Shown one piece after another: positions 1-8,124 of a stretch of DNA of 64,000 nt. The position numbers were made by a program, and so were the translations under genes. The notes beneath the pieces are model-generated. The model did not search any database and had not been told where the DNA came from. It saw only the letters and a list, made by a program, of their open reading frames with translations. Origin of the DNA: Paraburkholderia sp. BL25I1N1 (lineage in GTDB: Bacteria > Pseudomonadota > Gammaproteobacteria > Burkholderiales > Burkholderiaceae); assembly GCF_003002025.1 (NCBI RefSeq), contig NZ_PVZB01000010.1, positions 124,001 to 188,000 of the forward strand, written 5' to 3'. Position 1 is the first letter of the stretch, and every line of letters begins with the position of its first letter.

Positions 1-497
1 CGCCGCAACGCGCCGAGCAGATCGCCTTCTCGAACAAGCTGTTCAACACGCCGACGCGCCTCGTGGCTAAGAAGGGTTCGGGCATCCTGCCGACGGCCGA
101 CTCGCTCAAGGGCAAGACGGTTGGCGTGGAGCAAGGCACGATCCAGGAAACCTACGCGAAGACGTACTGGGAAGCGAAGGGCGCGAAGGTCGTGCCGTAT
201 CAGAACCAGGACCAGGTCTATGCCGACTTGCTGTCGGGCCGTCTGGACGCAGCGCTGCAAGACGCGGTGCAAGCTGAAATCGGCTTCCTGAAGACGCCGC
301 GCGGCGCCGGCTTCGAATTCGTCGGCAAGAATCTCGACGATCCGAAGATCCTCGGCAACGGCGCAGGCATCGGCATGCGCAAGGAAGACACGGATCTGAA
401 GGCGAAGGTCGACAAGGCGATCGCCGACATCATCAAGGACGGTACGTACAAGAAGCTCGAGAAGAAGTACTTCGACTTCGACGTGTACGGCGGCTAA
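1..497 (+). CDS. Periplasmic amino-acid-binding protein of an ABC importer (3' part)
   Basis: The window opens inside this gene; the frame is open from base 3, so the N-terminus and signal peptide are missing. The visible 164 residues are the second half of a family-3 solute-binding protein (lysine/arginine/ornithine or histidine type, ArgT/HisJ-like). The stretch LKGKTVGVEQGTIQE begins the second lobe, followed by DLLSGRLDAALQD, where an aspartate normally contacts the ligand alpha-amino group, and the usual C-terminal helix ending KKYFDFDVYGG. It would bind its ligand in the periplasm and hand it to an inner-membrane permease. No permease or ATPase follows, so partners must lie upstream or elsewhere. 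The exact ligand cannot be told from this half. Confidence 0.88.
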   Translation, partial: PQRAEQIAFSNKLFNTPTRLVAKKGSGILPTADSLKGKTVGVEQGTIQETYAKTYWEAKGAKVVPYQNQDQVYADLLSGRLDAALQDAVQAEIGFLKTPRGAGFEFVGKNLDDPKILGNGAGIGMRKEDTDLKAKVDKAIADIIKDGTYKKLEKKYFDFDVYGG

Positions 498-538
498 GTC
501 GGCCATGCGCGTCTGAGCGCGCGCATGCCGGTTGGCAG

Positions 539-569
539 AAACGGGCTCCGCCACAGGCGGAGCCCGTTT
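539..569 (+). terminator. Intrinsic terminator after the binding-protein gene
   Basis: Perfect 14-bp stem (539-552 with 556-569) around a 3-base loop. The GC-rich core GGGCTCCGCC is flanked by AAA on the left and TTT on the right, followed by CGTTTG. It lies about 40 bases after the stop codon. The run of A before the stem means it could also act on the other strand. Confidence 0.85.
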
Positions 570-743
570 CGTTTGCGGCGCCGCATAAAACCACACACTG
601 CGTCATATCGGCTAAGATCGTGCGATCGAGGCGCCCGCGAGGCGCCGCCCACCGGCCCGCCACTGACCGGCCGCGAAGCAAATTCCCCACTGTTATCAAC
701 GAGATAGCGCGGCGCGCCCCACTTGGCCGCGGATTTGAAAACC

Positions 744-1859
744 ATGCAAACCCAAACCCATCCGCTGATTGCCCCGACGCTCGGCACCGCCCGCAACCTC
801 ACGAGTTTCCACTACGGTCCTGGCGGCGGGCAGAAGATCTATATCCAGTCGTCGCTGCATGCCGACGAGTTGCCCGGCATGCTGGTGTCGTGGGCGCTGC
901 GCCGCAAGCTGGCCGCGCTTGAAGCAGCCGGCAAGATTCGCGGCGAAGTCGTGATCGTGCCGGTAGCCAACCCAATCGGCCTGAATCAGCACTTTCTCGG
1001 CCATCTGACGGGGCGCTTCGAAACCAACACCGCGCAGAACTTCAACCGCAATTTCCACGACCTGTCGGCGCTAGTGCAGCCGGTGATCGAGTCGCGGCTG
1101 AGCGACAGTCTCGAGGCCAACCGCACCGCCATCCGCACCGCCATGCGCGAGGCGCTCGACGCGCAGAAGCCGGCCACCGAACTCGAATCGCAGCGTCTCG
1201 CACTGCAAAAGCTCTCGTACGACGCAGATGTGGTGCTCGATCTGCATTGCGACTGGGAAGCCGCGATGCACCTCTATACGAACCCCGATCTGTGGCCCGA
1301 AGTCGAGCCGCTCGCCTGCTATCTGGACGCCAAAGCGTCGCTGCTTGCGCTCAATTCGGTGGGCAACCCGTTCGATGAAATCCACAGCTTCTGCTGGTCG
1401 GATCTGCGCGGCCGTTTCGGCGACCGCTTCCCGATTCCGAACGGCTCGATCTCGGTCACGATCGAACTGCGCGGTCAGCGCGAAGTGTCGTATGAATACG
1501 CCGAGCACGATGCCCAGGCGATCATCGAATATCTGACCTCGCGTGGCGTGATCGACGGCACGGCCGCGCCGCTGCCGCCGCTCGAATTCGCCGCCACGCC
1601 GCTCGCCGGCGCCGAGCCGATCGTCGCGCCGATCAGCGGCGTGCTGGTGTATCGCTGCGAAGTGGGCACCTGGGTGGACGTCGGCCATGAGATCGCCGAT
1701 ATTGTCGATCCGTTGACAGAGCAAGTCGTCACGCTGAAAAGCACGGTGGCCGGCGTGCTGTACGCACGGCATCTGACGCGCTTTGCGACGGCCGGGCTGG
1801 AGTTCGCGCGCGTCGCCGGCGCGAAGGCGTTCCGCAGCGGGTCGCTGTTGAGCAACTAA
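744..1859 (+). CDS. Succinylglutamate desuccinylase/aspartoacylase family zinc deacylase
   Basis: A 371-residue protein of the M14-related AstE/AspA family, zinc enzymes that hydrolyse N-acyl amino acids or related amides. The first metal motif is SSLHADELPG (His and Glu ligands, near residue 40), the second zinc histidine lies in VVLDLHCDWEA (near residue 160), and the C-terminal part (VAPISGVLVYRCEVG, WVDVGHEIADIVDP) forms the beta-rich lid seen in family members of about 350-380 residues. I start at ATG 744; the frame also has an in-frame TTG at 723 but no good ribosome site there. It stands alone between two terminators, so the substrate cannot be deduced from neighbours. No signal peptide is visible, which suggests a cytoplasmic enzyme. 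Confidence 0.85.
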   Translation: MQTQTHPLIAPTLGTARNLTSFHYGPGGGQKIYIQSSLHADELPGMLVSWALRRKLAALEAAGKIRGEVVIVPVANPIGLNQHFLGHLTGRFETNTAQNFNRNFHDLSALVQPVIESRLSDSLEANRTAIRTAMREALDAQKPATELESQRLALQKLSYDADVVLDLHCDWEAAMHLYTNPDLWPEVEPLACYLDAKASLLALNSVGNPFDEIHSFCWSDLRGRFGDRFPIPNGSISVTIELRGQREVSYEYAEHDAQAIIEYLTSRGVIDGTAAPLPPLEFAATPLAGAEPIVAPISGVLVYRCEVGTWVDVGHEIADIVDPLTEQVVTLKSTVAGVLYARHLTRFATAGLEFARVAGAKAFRSGSLLSN

Positions 1860-1916
1860 CTCTTCGGGCGGTGCCGCGCCGTTGCCCGTCGCCTCCGTAA
1901 GTACCTGAACCGAAAA

Positions 1917-1949
1917 GCAAATCGCCCGCTATTCAAGCGGGCGATTTGC
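1917..1949 (-). terminator. Intrinsic terminator for metQ
   Basis: A 13-bp perfect stem GCAAATCGCCCGC/GCGGGCGATTTGC (1917-1929 with 1937-1949), extended by a T-A pair at the loop. On the minus strand the stem is followed by TTTTCGG. It is placed between the convergent deacylase gene and metQ and may serve both. Confidence 0.8.
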
Positions 1950-1978
1950 ATTGGGCGCGTCGATTGTCGAAACCCGGA

Positions 1979-2785
1979 TCAGAAGGCGGGAGTGATCGCG
2001 CCTTTGAATTGCGTGTCGATGTACTTGCGCACTTCGTCCGACTCGTACGCCGCCACCAGCTTCTTCACCCACGGCTGATTGCGGTCCTGCTCGCGCACCG
2101 CGATCAGATTCGCGTACGGACCCTTCAGGTCCTCGATCGCGATCGCGTCTTTGGTCGGCTGCAGGCCGGCCTTGACCGCGTAGTCGGTATTAATCGACGC
2201 CGCGTCGAGATCGCCGAGCGCGCGCGGCAGTTGCGCGGCGTCGAGTTCGACCAGCTTGATCTTCTTCGGATTCTCAGCGATATCCAGCGGCGTCGCGTTG
2301 ACGCCGTTCGTGCCGACGCCCGCCTTCAATTTGATCACGCCATACTTCTGCAGAAGCAGCAGCGCACGGTTGCCGTTGGACGGATCGTTCTGGATGCCGA
2401 CCTTCGCACCTTCCGGCAAGTCCTTGAGCGACTTGAATTTCTTCGAATAGAAGCCCATCGGCGACACATAGGTCAGGCCGACATTGACGATCTTGTAACC
2501 GCGTTGCTTGATCTGGCTGTCGAGAAACGGCTGGTGCTGAAAACCGTTGGCATCGAGGTCGCCCGCGTCCAGCGCCGCGTTCGGCTGAATGTAATCGTTG
2601 AATTCGATGACCTTGACGTTCAAGCCTTCGCGCGCCGCCACTTTTGTCACGACCGTCCAGATTTGCGCGTCCGGACCGCTCATCGTGCCGATCTTGAGTT
2701 GTTTGTCGTCCGCGTGCGCGAACGTAGCCGTCAGCGAGACGGCGGCGATAGCGAGCAGTTTCTGGATGATTGTCCGGCGTTGCAT
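1979..2785 (-). CDS. metQ: MetQ/NlpA-family methionine-binding protein
   Basis: A 268-residue substrate-binding protein of the NlpA family, which delivers D/L-methionine to the MetNI importer. The start is ATG 2785, preceded by GGGGAAACGC; a longer reading would add 15 implausible residues. Residues 1-24 form a signal peptide (MQRRTIIQKLLAIAAVSLTA, then TFAHA). It ends in AHA-DD rather than a lipobox cysteine, so this copy appears soluble in the periplasm instead of lipid-anchored. Family hallmarks are LKIGTMSGPDAQIW, EFNDYIQPN, DLDANGFQHQPFLD and the ligand-closing SINTDYA. No metN or metI is adjacent, so the gene is an orphan. It ends at a strong terminator. Confidence 0.9.
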   Translation of the reverse strand: MQRRTIIQKLLAIAAVSLTATFAHADDKQLKIGTMSGPDAQIWTVVTKVAAREGLNVKVIEFNDYIQPNAALDAGDLDANGFQHQPFLDSQIKQRGYKIVNVGLTYVSPMGFYSKKFKSLKDLPEGAKVGIQNDPSNGNRALLLLQKYGVIKLKAGVGTNGVNATPLDIAENPKKIKLVELDAAQLPRALGDLDAASINTDYAVKAGLQPTKDAIAIEDLKGPYANLIAVREQDRNQPWVKKLVAAYESDEVRKYIDTQFKGAITPAF

Positions 2786-2866
2786 GCGTTTCCCCACGTG
2801 CGATTTGTCGATAGGCGCGCATCGTCGCATGCGGACGCGGCGTCCGAAACCAATCGTTTTTCACAC

Positions 2867-2900
2867 GCTTATACGCCCGATCCGGAAAAAGCTTATACGC
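2867..2900. repeat. Two direct GCTTATACGC repeats upstream of metQ
   Basis: The 10-mer GCTTATACGC occurs at 2867-2876 and again at 2891-2900, one copy every 24 bases. On the minus strand each reads GCGTATAAGC and contains TATAAG, a good -10-like hexamer, 80-115 bases before the metQ start. They could be tandem promoters or half-sites of a regulator. No convincing -35 is seen. Confidence 0.4.
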
Positions 2901-3079
2901 GCATGCCCTGCGCGATTTGCGCCGGCAGCGCTATGTGAGTGTCGCGTAGGCACGACAGATTTCAAAAATAACCATGCTGTCACATACCTTACTCTGCGTT
3001 CCCTTAAATTGCGGGCCATCGCACGACCTGACCAAAGAGTTCGGCGTCGCGATCGCTTAATTTTTAATCGGAGAAAGTC

Positions 3080-4234
3080 TTGAACAAGAAACTATTGACC
3101 GCCGCTACTCTCGCCGTCTTCGCCACCGCCGCCCACGCGCAAAGCAGCGTCACGCTGTATGGCGTGATCGATGCCGGTATCAGCTACGTGAACAACTCGA
3201 AGACCGCAACGGGTCACGACAACCTCTTCAAGTACGACGACGGCGTGGCGCAAGGCAGCCGTTGGGGCCTGCGCGGCACGGAAGATCTGGGCGGTGGCCT
3301 GAAGGCGCTGTTCGTGTTGGAAAACGGCTTTAACAGCGGCAACGGCACGCTCGGCCAGGGCGGCGCGCTGTTCGGCCGTCAGGCTTATGTCGGTCTGTCG
3401 CAAAACAACATCGGCTCGCTGACGTTCGGTCGCCAGTACTCGTTTTCGACCGACTACCTGGGCGGCAACTACTCGACCGGCGGCCAGACCGTCGCGGGTA
3501 ACTACGCTTACCACATCAACGACGTCGACCAGCTGACGTCGAGCCGTATCAACAACGCAGTCAAGTTCAGCAGCGCGAATTTCGCGGGCCTGACCTTCGG
3601 CGCGATGTACGGCTTCTCGAACCAGGCTGGCGCGTTCGCCGGCTCGCCGACGGTCGGCACGACCGCGGGTTCGTCGCGCGCTTATAGCTTCGGCGTGAAC
3701 TACGCAAACGGCCCGTTCGGCGTCGGCGCGGCTTACACGGACATCCGCTTCCCCTCGCAATCGACCCCGGCGTTCTCGACGGCGATGGCCAACGTGACGA
3801 CGGGCACCGTGCGCGATCTGCGCACGTTCGGTGTCGGCGGCCGTTACACGATCGCGGCAGCCACGCTGTGGGCGTTGTACACGAACACGCGCTTCGAGCC
3901 GATCACGGGCGGCACGACGACGTTCGCCGCCTATGAAGCAGGCGCGAAGTACGCGTTCACGCCGGCTCTGACGGCAGGCGCGGGCTACACGTACATGCAT
4001 CTGAGCAACGCGAACAAGGGCCACTGGAACCAGGCGGACCTGAGCGTCGACTACGCGCTGAGCAAGCGTACGGACGTGTACGCGCTGGGTATCTACCAGA
4101 TCGCTTCGGGCCACAACGCGGCAACGGGCGATGTGCAAGCGCAGATCGGTTCGAGCACGAGCTACTTCAGCACGTCGGGCACGGGTTCGGATAACCAGTT
4201 GGCGTTCCGCGTCGGTATCCGTCACAAGTTCTAA
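3080..4234 (+). CDS. Gram-negative trimeric porin
   Basis: A 384-residue outer-membrane porin of the Burkholderia OpcP/Omp38 type, a general diffusion channel. A clear signal peptide (MNKKLLTAATLAVFATAAHA) precedes QSSVTLYGVIDAGISYV, the standard first strand; GSRWGLRGTEDLGGGLKA and LFGRQAYVGLS are family signatures; the last residues are VGIRHKF with the terminal Phe needed for barrel insertion. The start codon is TTG at 3080: it is the only start that gives the signal peptide, and GGAGA lies at the right distance. The gene is monocistronic, with a 3' region carrying two hairpins. The TTG start may temper translation of what is usually a very abundant protein. Confidence 0.95.
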   Translation: MNKKLLTAATLAVFATAAHAQSSVTLYGVIDAGISYVNNSKTATGHDNLFKYDDGVAQGSRWGLRGTEDLGGGLKALFVLENGFNSGNGTLGQGGALFGRQAYVGLSQNNIGSLTFGRQYSFSTDYLGGNYSTGGQTVAGNYAYHINDVDQLTSSRINNAVKFSSANFAGLTFGAMYGFSNQAGAFAGSPTVGTTAGSSRAYSFGVNYANGPFGVGAAYTDIRFPSQSTPAFSTAMANVTTGTVRDLRTFGVGGRYTIAAATLWALYTNTRFEPITGGTTTFAAYEAGAKYAFTPALTAGAGYTYMHLSNANKGHWNQADLSVDYALSKRTDVYALGIYQIASGHNAATGDVQAQIGSSTSYFSTSGTGSDNQLAFRVGIRHKF

Positions 4235-4247
4235 AGCGAGTCTCTCG

Positions 4248-4273
4248 CAGCGGGGAACGCGAGTTCCCCGCTG
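4248..4273 (+). other. Stable hairpin with GCGA tetraloop in the porin 3' region
   Basis: Perfect 11-bp inverted repeat CAGCGGGGAAC/GTTCCCCGCTG closed by GCGA, a GNRA-type tetraloop. It begins 13 bases after the porin stop codon and lies before the intrinsic terminator. Such a structure can protect the mRNA 3' end. It has no T-run of its own, so I do not call it a terminator. Confidence 0.6.
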
Positions 4274-4287
4274 GATCGAGGTTCTGG

Positions 4288-4311
4288 AAAAACGCCCCGC
4301 GGGGCGTTTTT
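4288..4311. terminator. Bidirectional intrinsic terminator between porin and phosphoesterase
   Basis: AAAAACGCCCC and GGGGCGTTTTT form a palindromic stem with a CGCG turn, followed on the plus strand by TTCTTTT and on the minus strand by a T-run. It separates the convergent porin and phosphoesterase genes. Confidence 0.85.
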
Positions 4312-4335
4312 TCTTTTGGGCAATGGTCCTGCTTA

Positions 4336-5817
4336 CTACGGACGCGGGAAGCCGAGCGCGTCCGCCTGCGTTCTCAGCTCCGCAAAGCGGCCGCCCACCG
4401 CGCTGACTGCCGTATTGGGGACGGCGCTTTGCGGCGTGACCTGACTTTTGTCCAGCTGTCCGATGCCGGTCGCGGTCGAGGCGCGAGTGGCCGCCGACAC
4501 CGTGCACGCCGCGCCGTAGACACCCGGCGTGACGGCAATGGCCGGTACGTCGGTGCGCGGTGCGTCCGCCAGATCCAACGCATACGCAAGGTTGACCGTT
4601 GCTGGATCGCTGCTCCGCACGCCGAGTGGATCGAGTCCAAAGCGCCAGGCAAGCAGTTGGTGGATCGAACTGGGATCGAACGGATAACGCGACACACTGT
4701 TCGCACGCACGCGCGGTCCGAGCAGCACGCACGGTACGCGAAACCCGAGCCGCCCGTCGTTGCCCAACGCGCTTTCAGCGGCCGACACCGGTCTGACTGG
4801 CGGCGCGACATGTTCCATGAAGCCGCCCCACTCGTCGTAGACGATGATCACGAGCGTCTTGCTCCAGTTCGGGCTCGTGCGCAGCGCGTCGTAGATCTGC
4901 CCCAGCAGCACCTGGCCATTGCGCACGTCCGCATGCGGATGATCGTCGTTCGAGGTCCCCTGCGATTCGCCGCCGAAACTCGGATCGACCATGCAGAACG
5001 ACGGTAGCGTGCCCGCGGCGGCATCGGTGAGGAAATCGGCGAACAGCTTGGAACGTCCGACATAGCGGGTGCCGTAAAGCGCCGTGAACGGCACGTCGTG
5101 GAAGTAATACGTCGACGAGATGTTCTTCGCGTCCAGCCGGTCCCAGATGGTCGGCAGCGACGAGGCGTCGAGCGTGTCGCTCAGACGGTCCGTTTCACCG
5201 CTATGCAGGTAGACCCGGTTCGGGTAAGTGTCGGCGAGAATGCCGCTCATGTAATAGTCGCACACGGTGTACTGCGCGGCGGCCCCTTGGTAAAACTCCA
5301 GATCCGCGGACTGGAAATAGCCGACCGGCAGCAAGTCGCCGGGCTTGAGGCTGGTGGCCGGCGTCAGCAGAAAGCCGTTCATCGCGCCGTTTGCGAGGTG
5401 GACGCGCCCGGCTTCGTACGCGTGATTCGGGTCCGCATAGGCGCAACCCTGGAAGCCATAGGCCGCATTGGCGGTGAGCGCGAACGACGCGCGCGCCGTG
5501 CCGAACGCATCGGTGAACGTGCGGCCTGCCTGTGCGCCTTCGGCGTTCGGCACCCATCCCAGCAAATGATCGAACGAACGGTTTTCCATCGTGACCAGCA
5601 CGATATGGTCGATGCCGGAAGTCGAAGGATCAGGCAAAGGAGGACGCGGAAGATTGGCGCGATCCGGCGGGATCGTTCCGATCGCAGGCGGGGTCGACCC
5701 GTCTGACCCGGAGCCGCCGCCGCGCCCGCCACATGCCGACAATGCGATAGAACTTGCCAGCGCGGCGAGAATTTTCCGGCGTGCGAAATCAGGCGGATTC
5801 GGGGGCCGAGTGTTCAT
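4336..5817 (-). CDS. Lipoprotein phosphoesterase (phospholipase C / acid phosphatase family)
   Basis: A 493-residue member of the phosphoesterase family PF04185, which includes bacterial phospholipase C and AcpA-type acid phosphatases. The N-terminus has ARRK followed by a hydrophobic run and the lipobox LSAC (Cys29), then a Gly/Ser-rich tether, so it is probably a lipoprotein. The family signature DHIVLVTMENRSFDHLLGW carries the metal-binding Glu-Asn. Later motifs are DDHPHADVRNGQ, VIIVYDEWGGFMEHV and RVPCVLLGPRV, all metal-site elements of the alkaline-phosphatase fold. It would release phosphate or phosphorylated head groups outside the inner membrane. The gene is monocistronic and its substrate is unknown. 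Confidence 0.88.
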   Translation of the reverse strand: MNTRPPNPPDFARRKILAALASSIALSACGGRGGGSGSDGSTPPAIGTIPPDRANLPRPPLPDPSTSGIDHIVLVTMENRSFDHLLGWVPNAEGAQAGRTFTDAFGTARASFALTANAAYGFQGCAYADPNHAYEAGRVHLANGAMNGFLLTPATSLKPGDLLPVGYFQSADLEFYQGAAAQYTVCDYYMSGILADTYPNRVYLHSGETDRLSDTLDASSLPTIWDRLDAKNISSTYYFHDVPFTALYGTRYVGRSKLFADFLTDAAAGTLPSFCMVDPSFGGESQGTSNDDHPHADVRNGQVLLGQIYDALRTSPNWSKTLVIIVYDEWGGFMEHVAPPVRPVSAAESALGNDGRLGFRVPCVLLGPRVRANSVSRYPFDPSSIHQLLAWRFGLDPLGVRSSDPATVNLAYALDLADAPRTDVPAIAVTPGVYGAACTVSAATRASTATGIGQLDKSQVTPQSAVPNTAVSAVGGRFAELRTQADALGFPRP

Positions 5818-6213
5818 TTTTGTCGTCTCCTGGGTCTATGTGTATATCGTGAGGGTGTGTTCGCTCGTACGGCTGTTCGACTGCGTCGAGAGAGGTAGCA
5901 GTTAACGTTCCTCCCTGCCGGATGTTTTGCAGATCGGCGCATAACACATGTGTCCAACCAGTCGCGCAGAAGCGCAAAGACTGGTCCCCACTACCATGGG
6001 GTCATGGCCATGAAACACAGGCTGCTGACGGCCAAGGCCGCCGATCGAGTCGTTGTGGGAACCCCTCAGTCATCCGAAGCGTATGGCAAACGCTCGTATC
6101 CGCCGCGTGGGTCGATGCTTACCGGCACGGCTCGGCCGGCAGAAGGCGCCGTGACGTCGGGAGGCTAAAGTTCTGGTACGCTGCGCGCTTTGCCACCGCT
6201 TGCATTCGACTCG
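5818..6213. other. Divergent intergenic region, no gene seen
   Basis: About 400 bases between the divergent phosphoesterase and DUF6232 genes. It presumably holds both promoters. I see short dyads (ACCAGTC near 5958 paired with GACTGGT near 5980, and a CATGGGGTCATGGCCATG stretch near 5995) but no supported coding frame. A small open frame from a GTG near 5950 has no ribosome site or recognisable composition. Confidence 0.5.
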
Positions 6214-6603
6214 ATGGAAACACCCTTCAATGATCGTGGCGTGTCGGTCACGCGCAACGCACTCTCGTCCGCCGGCCAGGTCTTTCCGCTGCGCGAAATC
6301 GTGGATGTGCGCGTTGTCACCGTGCCGAAGAACAAGGTCTTGCCGATCGCGATTTCGCTGCTTGGACTCGCCGGCGTTATTGCCGGCGCGATATTGCGCT
6401 CGCCGGTAGGCATGGTGTGCGGCACGATGCTGGCCGTGGTCGGCTGGCTCACCTGGCTGAGCCAGGACATCACGCATCGCCTGATGGTGCAGACGGCGAA
6501 TGGCGAGCGTGAAGCGCTGTCGAGCGTCGATCGCGATTTTGTCGAACGCGTCGGCGTGGCCGTGAACGAAGCGAAGGCCACAGCCGCCGCACCGAAGGTT
6601 TGA
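6214..6603 (+). CDS. Small membrane protein, probably DUF6232 family
   Basis: A 129-residue protein. The N-terminal half (FNDRGVSVTRNALSSAGQ, then FPLREIVDVRVVTVPKNK) looks like the beta-stranded opening of DUF6232 proteins, and the middle has two hydrophobic helices (residues about 44-61 and 66-84) separated by RSPVG. The rest is soluble and ends in an Ala-rich tail. I start at ATG 6214; the frame also opens at TTG 6190. Function is unknown for the family. It has no operon partner: the next gene is 320 bases away. Confidence 0.6.
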   Translation: METPFNDRGVSVTRNALSSAGQVFPLREIVDVRVVTVPKNKVLPIAISLLGLAGVIAGAILRSPVGMVCGTMLAVVGWLTWLSQDITHRLMVQTANGEREALSSVDRDFVERVGVAVNEAKATAAAPKV

Positions 6604-6926
6604 TGCCGCGCCACGCGGCTATTTGCCGCTATCGAGCGCGATAGCACGGCACGCGCCCCCGCGCGACTATTGATGTAGATCGACACTTGCACGGGCCGGT
6701 TGCCGGCCGCGCCCGCGCCTTCACACATCTTTGCAATCGCACCCGAGCGGCCATGTAGAGTCGCCGCTCCTGTTATCGCGTGTTCCCTCCCGCAGGTTTG
6801 CAAGCGACCCGGTTTATCGATCACGCCGCGGCCAATCCAGCGCGATTGCCGTTGGCTCCGTCCGCCTCGCCGCTTGCAATGCCTCGCCTTCGTCAGGGAC
6901 CCGCCTTCTTGCAAAGCGTGTGACCT
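6604..6926. other. Non-coding gap before the pepsin-like lipoprotein gene
   Basis: About 320 GC-rich bases. No frame with a ribosome site, no RNA gene and no clear promoter hexamers could be seen. Confidence 0.4.
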
Positions 6927-8015
6927 ATGTTCCTGTCGTTTCTCGATGCCGCGCGCCGGCATTCGCGCCTCAACCGGCGTCGTCTCAGCGCGGCCGCGCT
7001 TGTCGTGACCGGTGCGCTCGTAATGAGCGGCTGCGCCGCGACCTTCCCCACGCCCACGCCGCCCGCGCCGGCTGCCTCCCTGATCAACGGCGGCCAGGAC
7101 GGCCTGCTGATTCCGCTGCAAGTGGAGCATGTCGACACGGGTCACGCGCGCCTCGGCCTGCCGATCCAGCTCGACGGCAAGGCGGTATATGTCGCACTGG
7201 ATACCGGCACGCAAGGCGTGCGCGTGCTCAAGTCGGTCCTTCCGGGCACGGACTATCCGAACGCCGGCCCGCTGAGTTCGCTGCCGCTGGCGAACGGCGC
7301 GCAAGTCTCCGGCGCGGCCGTCAGACTGCCGATGAGCCTCGCGGGCACGAAGCCGGCGCAAATCGACGCGCAAGCCATCGAACTGGTGAACTGCCAGCCC
7401 AACGCCCGGCGTTGCGTGGGCATGGATGGCTACACCGGTGAGTTCGGCTGGGCATTCTCCGGTCTGTTCGGCATCGGCGCGGCGCAACCGGACGACACCT
7501 GCTGCACGCAACCGCTGCGCGCGTTGCCCGGCAACATCGGCCAGCGCTACCTGGTGCACCCGAACTTTGCGAAACCTTATCTGGTGCTGAGTCCGTCGAG
7601 CGCGCTCACGAAGGACTACACGATGGTGCCGATGACCGTCCTGCAAGACGGCACGGCGCAATGGCCGAGAGGCTGCGTCAACGTCGGCGACAAGATGACC
7701 TTTTGCGCGCCGCTGGTGTTCGCCACGGCCAGCACCGACATGATCCGCGTTGAAATGGACAAGGCGCCGAACTGGACCGGCGACGACGAAGTCGGCAAGG
7801 TGCTCAATCAAGGCAACTACAACGCGGCGCTCGGCACAGGCAAATGGGTGCATCGTTATGAAGGCGCGCAAGTGACGATCGTCAAGGCGAAACCGGGCGC
7901 CGATCGCATCGTGATCGGCCTGATGGGCATGCAGAATATCGACGTGCTGTTCGATTTCCCGCACGGCCAGTTGGGCCTGCGCGCCGCGAGCGAGATTGAG
8001 CAGTTCGGGCAATAA
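6927..8015 (+). CDS. Putative lipoprotein with aspartic-protease-like fold
   Basis: A 362-residue protein of no named family that I recognise. The N-terminus is basic (RRHSRLNRRR), then hydrophobic, and ends in the lipobox MSGC (Cys39), followed by a Pro-rich tether, so it is likely a lipoprotein. Residues about 88-100 read YVALDTGTQGVRVL, which matches the hydrophobic-hydrophobic-DTG turn of clan AA aspartic proteases, and the C-terminal VLFDFPHGQLGLR resembles the final strands of pepsin-like folds. Only one DTG is present. Several Cys pairs (NCQPNARRC, TCC, GCVN, FCAP) suggest disulfides. It may be a protease or a binding protein using that fold. It ends at a strong terminator. Confidence 0.6.
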   Translation: MFLSFLDAARRHSRLNRRRLSAAALVVTGALVMSGCAATFPTPTPPAPAASLINGGQDGLLIPLQVEHVDTGHARLGLPIQLDGKAVYVALDTGTQGVRVLKSVLPGTDYPNAGPLSSLPLANGAQVSGAAVRLPMSLAGTKPAQIDAQAIELVNCQPNARRCVGMDGYTGEFGWAFSGLFGIGAAQPDDTCCTQPLRALPGNIGQRYLVHPNFAKPYLVLSPSSALTKDYTMVPMTVLQDGTAQWPRGCVNVGDKMTFCAPLVFATASTDMIRVEMDKAPNWTGDDEVGKVLNQGNYNAALGTGKWVHRYEGAQVTIVKAKPGADRIVIGLMGMQNIDVLFDFPHGQLGLRAASEIEQFGQ

Positions 8016-8050
8016 CCGCTGCGGTATCAGTTGCGGCATCGGGCAATGAA

Positions 8051-8087
8051 AAAGGCCGTGCGATTCACCAGCAATCGCACGGCCTTT
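8051..8087. terminator. Bidirectional terminator between the lipoprotein gene and glgP
   Basis: Perfect 15-bp stem AAAGGCCGTGCGATT/AATCGCACGGCCTTT with a 7-base loop. A-runs precede it and T-runs follow in both directions, as expected between convergent genes. Confidence 0.88.
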
Positions 8088-8124
8088 CCACGTCCACGTC
8101 GAGCTGAGACGAAGCAACCGTCCG

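Noticed and set aside
3092..4732. Minus-strand frame across the porin and part of the phosphoesterase gene
   Set aside because: Antisense to the porin, with no domain. Porin and phosphoesterase are both well supported.
5950..6168. 72-codon frame starting at GTG
   Set aside because: No ribosome site, no hydrophobic or domain pattern. It lies in a probable promoter region.
6165..8117. Open frame of about 650 codons on the minus strand
   Set aside because: It lies antisense to two real genes with domains and signals. It is arginine/histidine-rich, a by-product of GC-rich codon bias.
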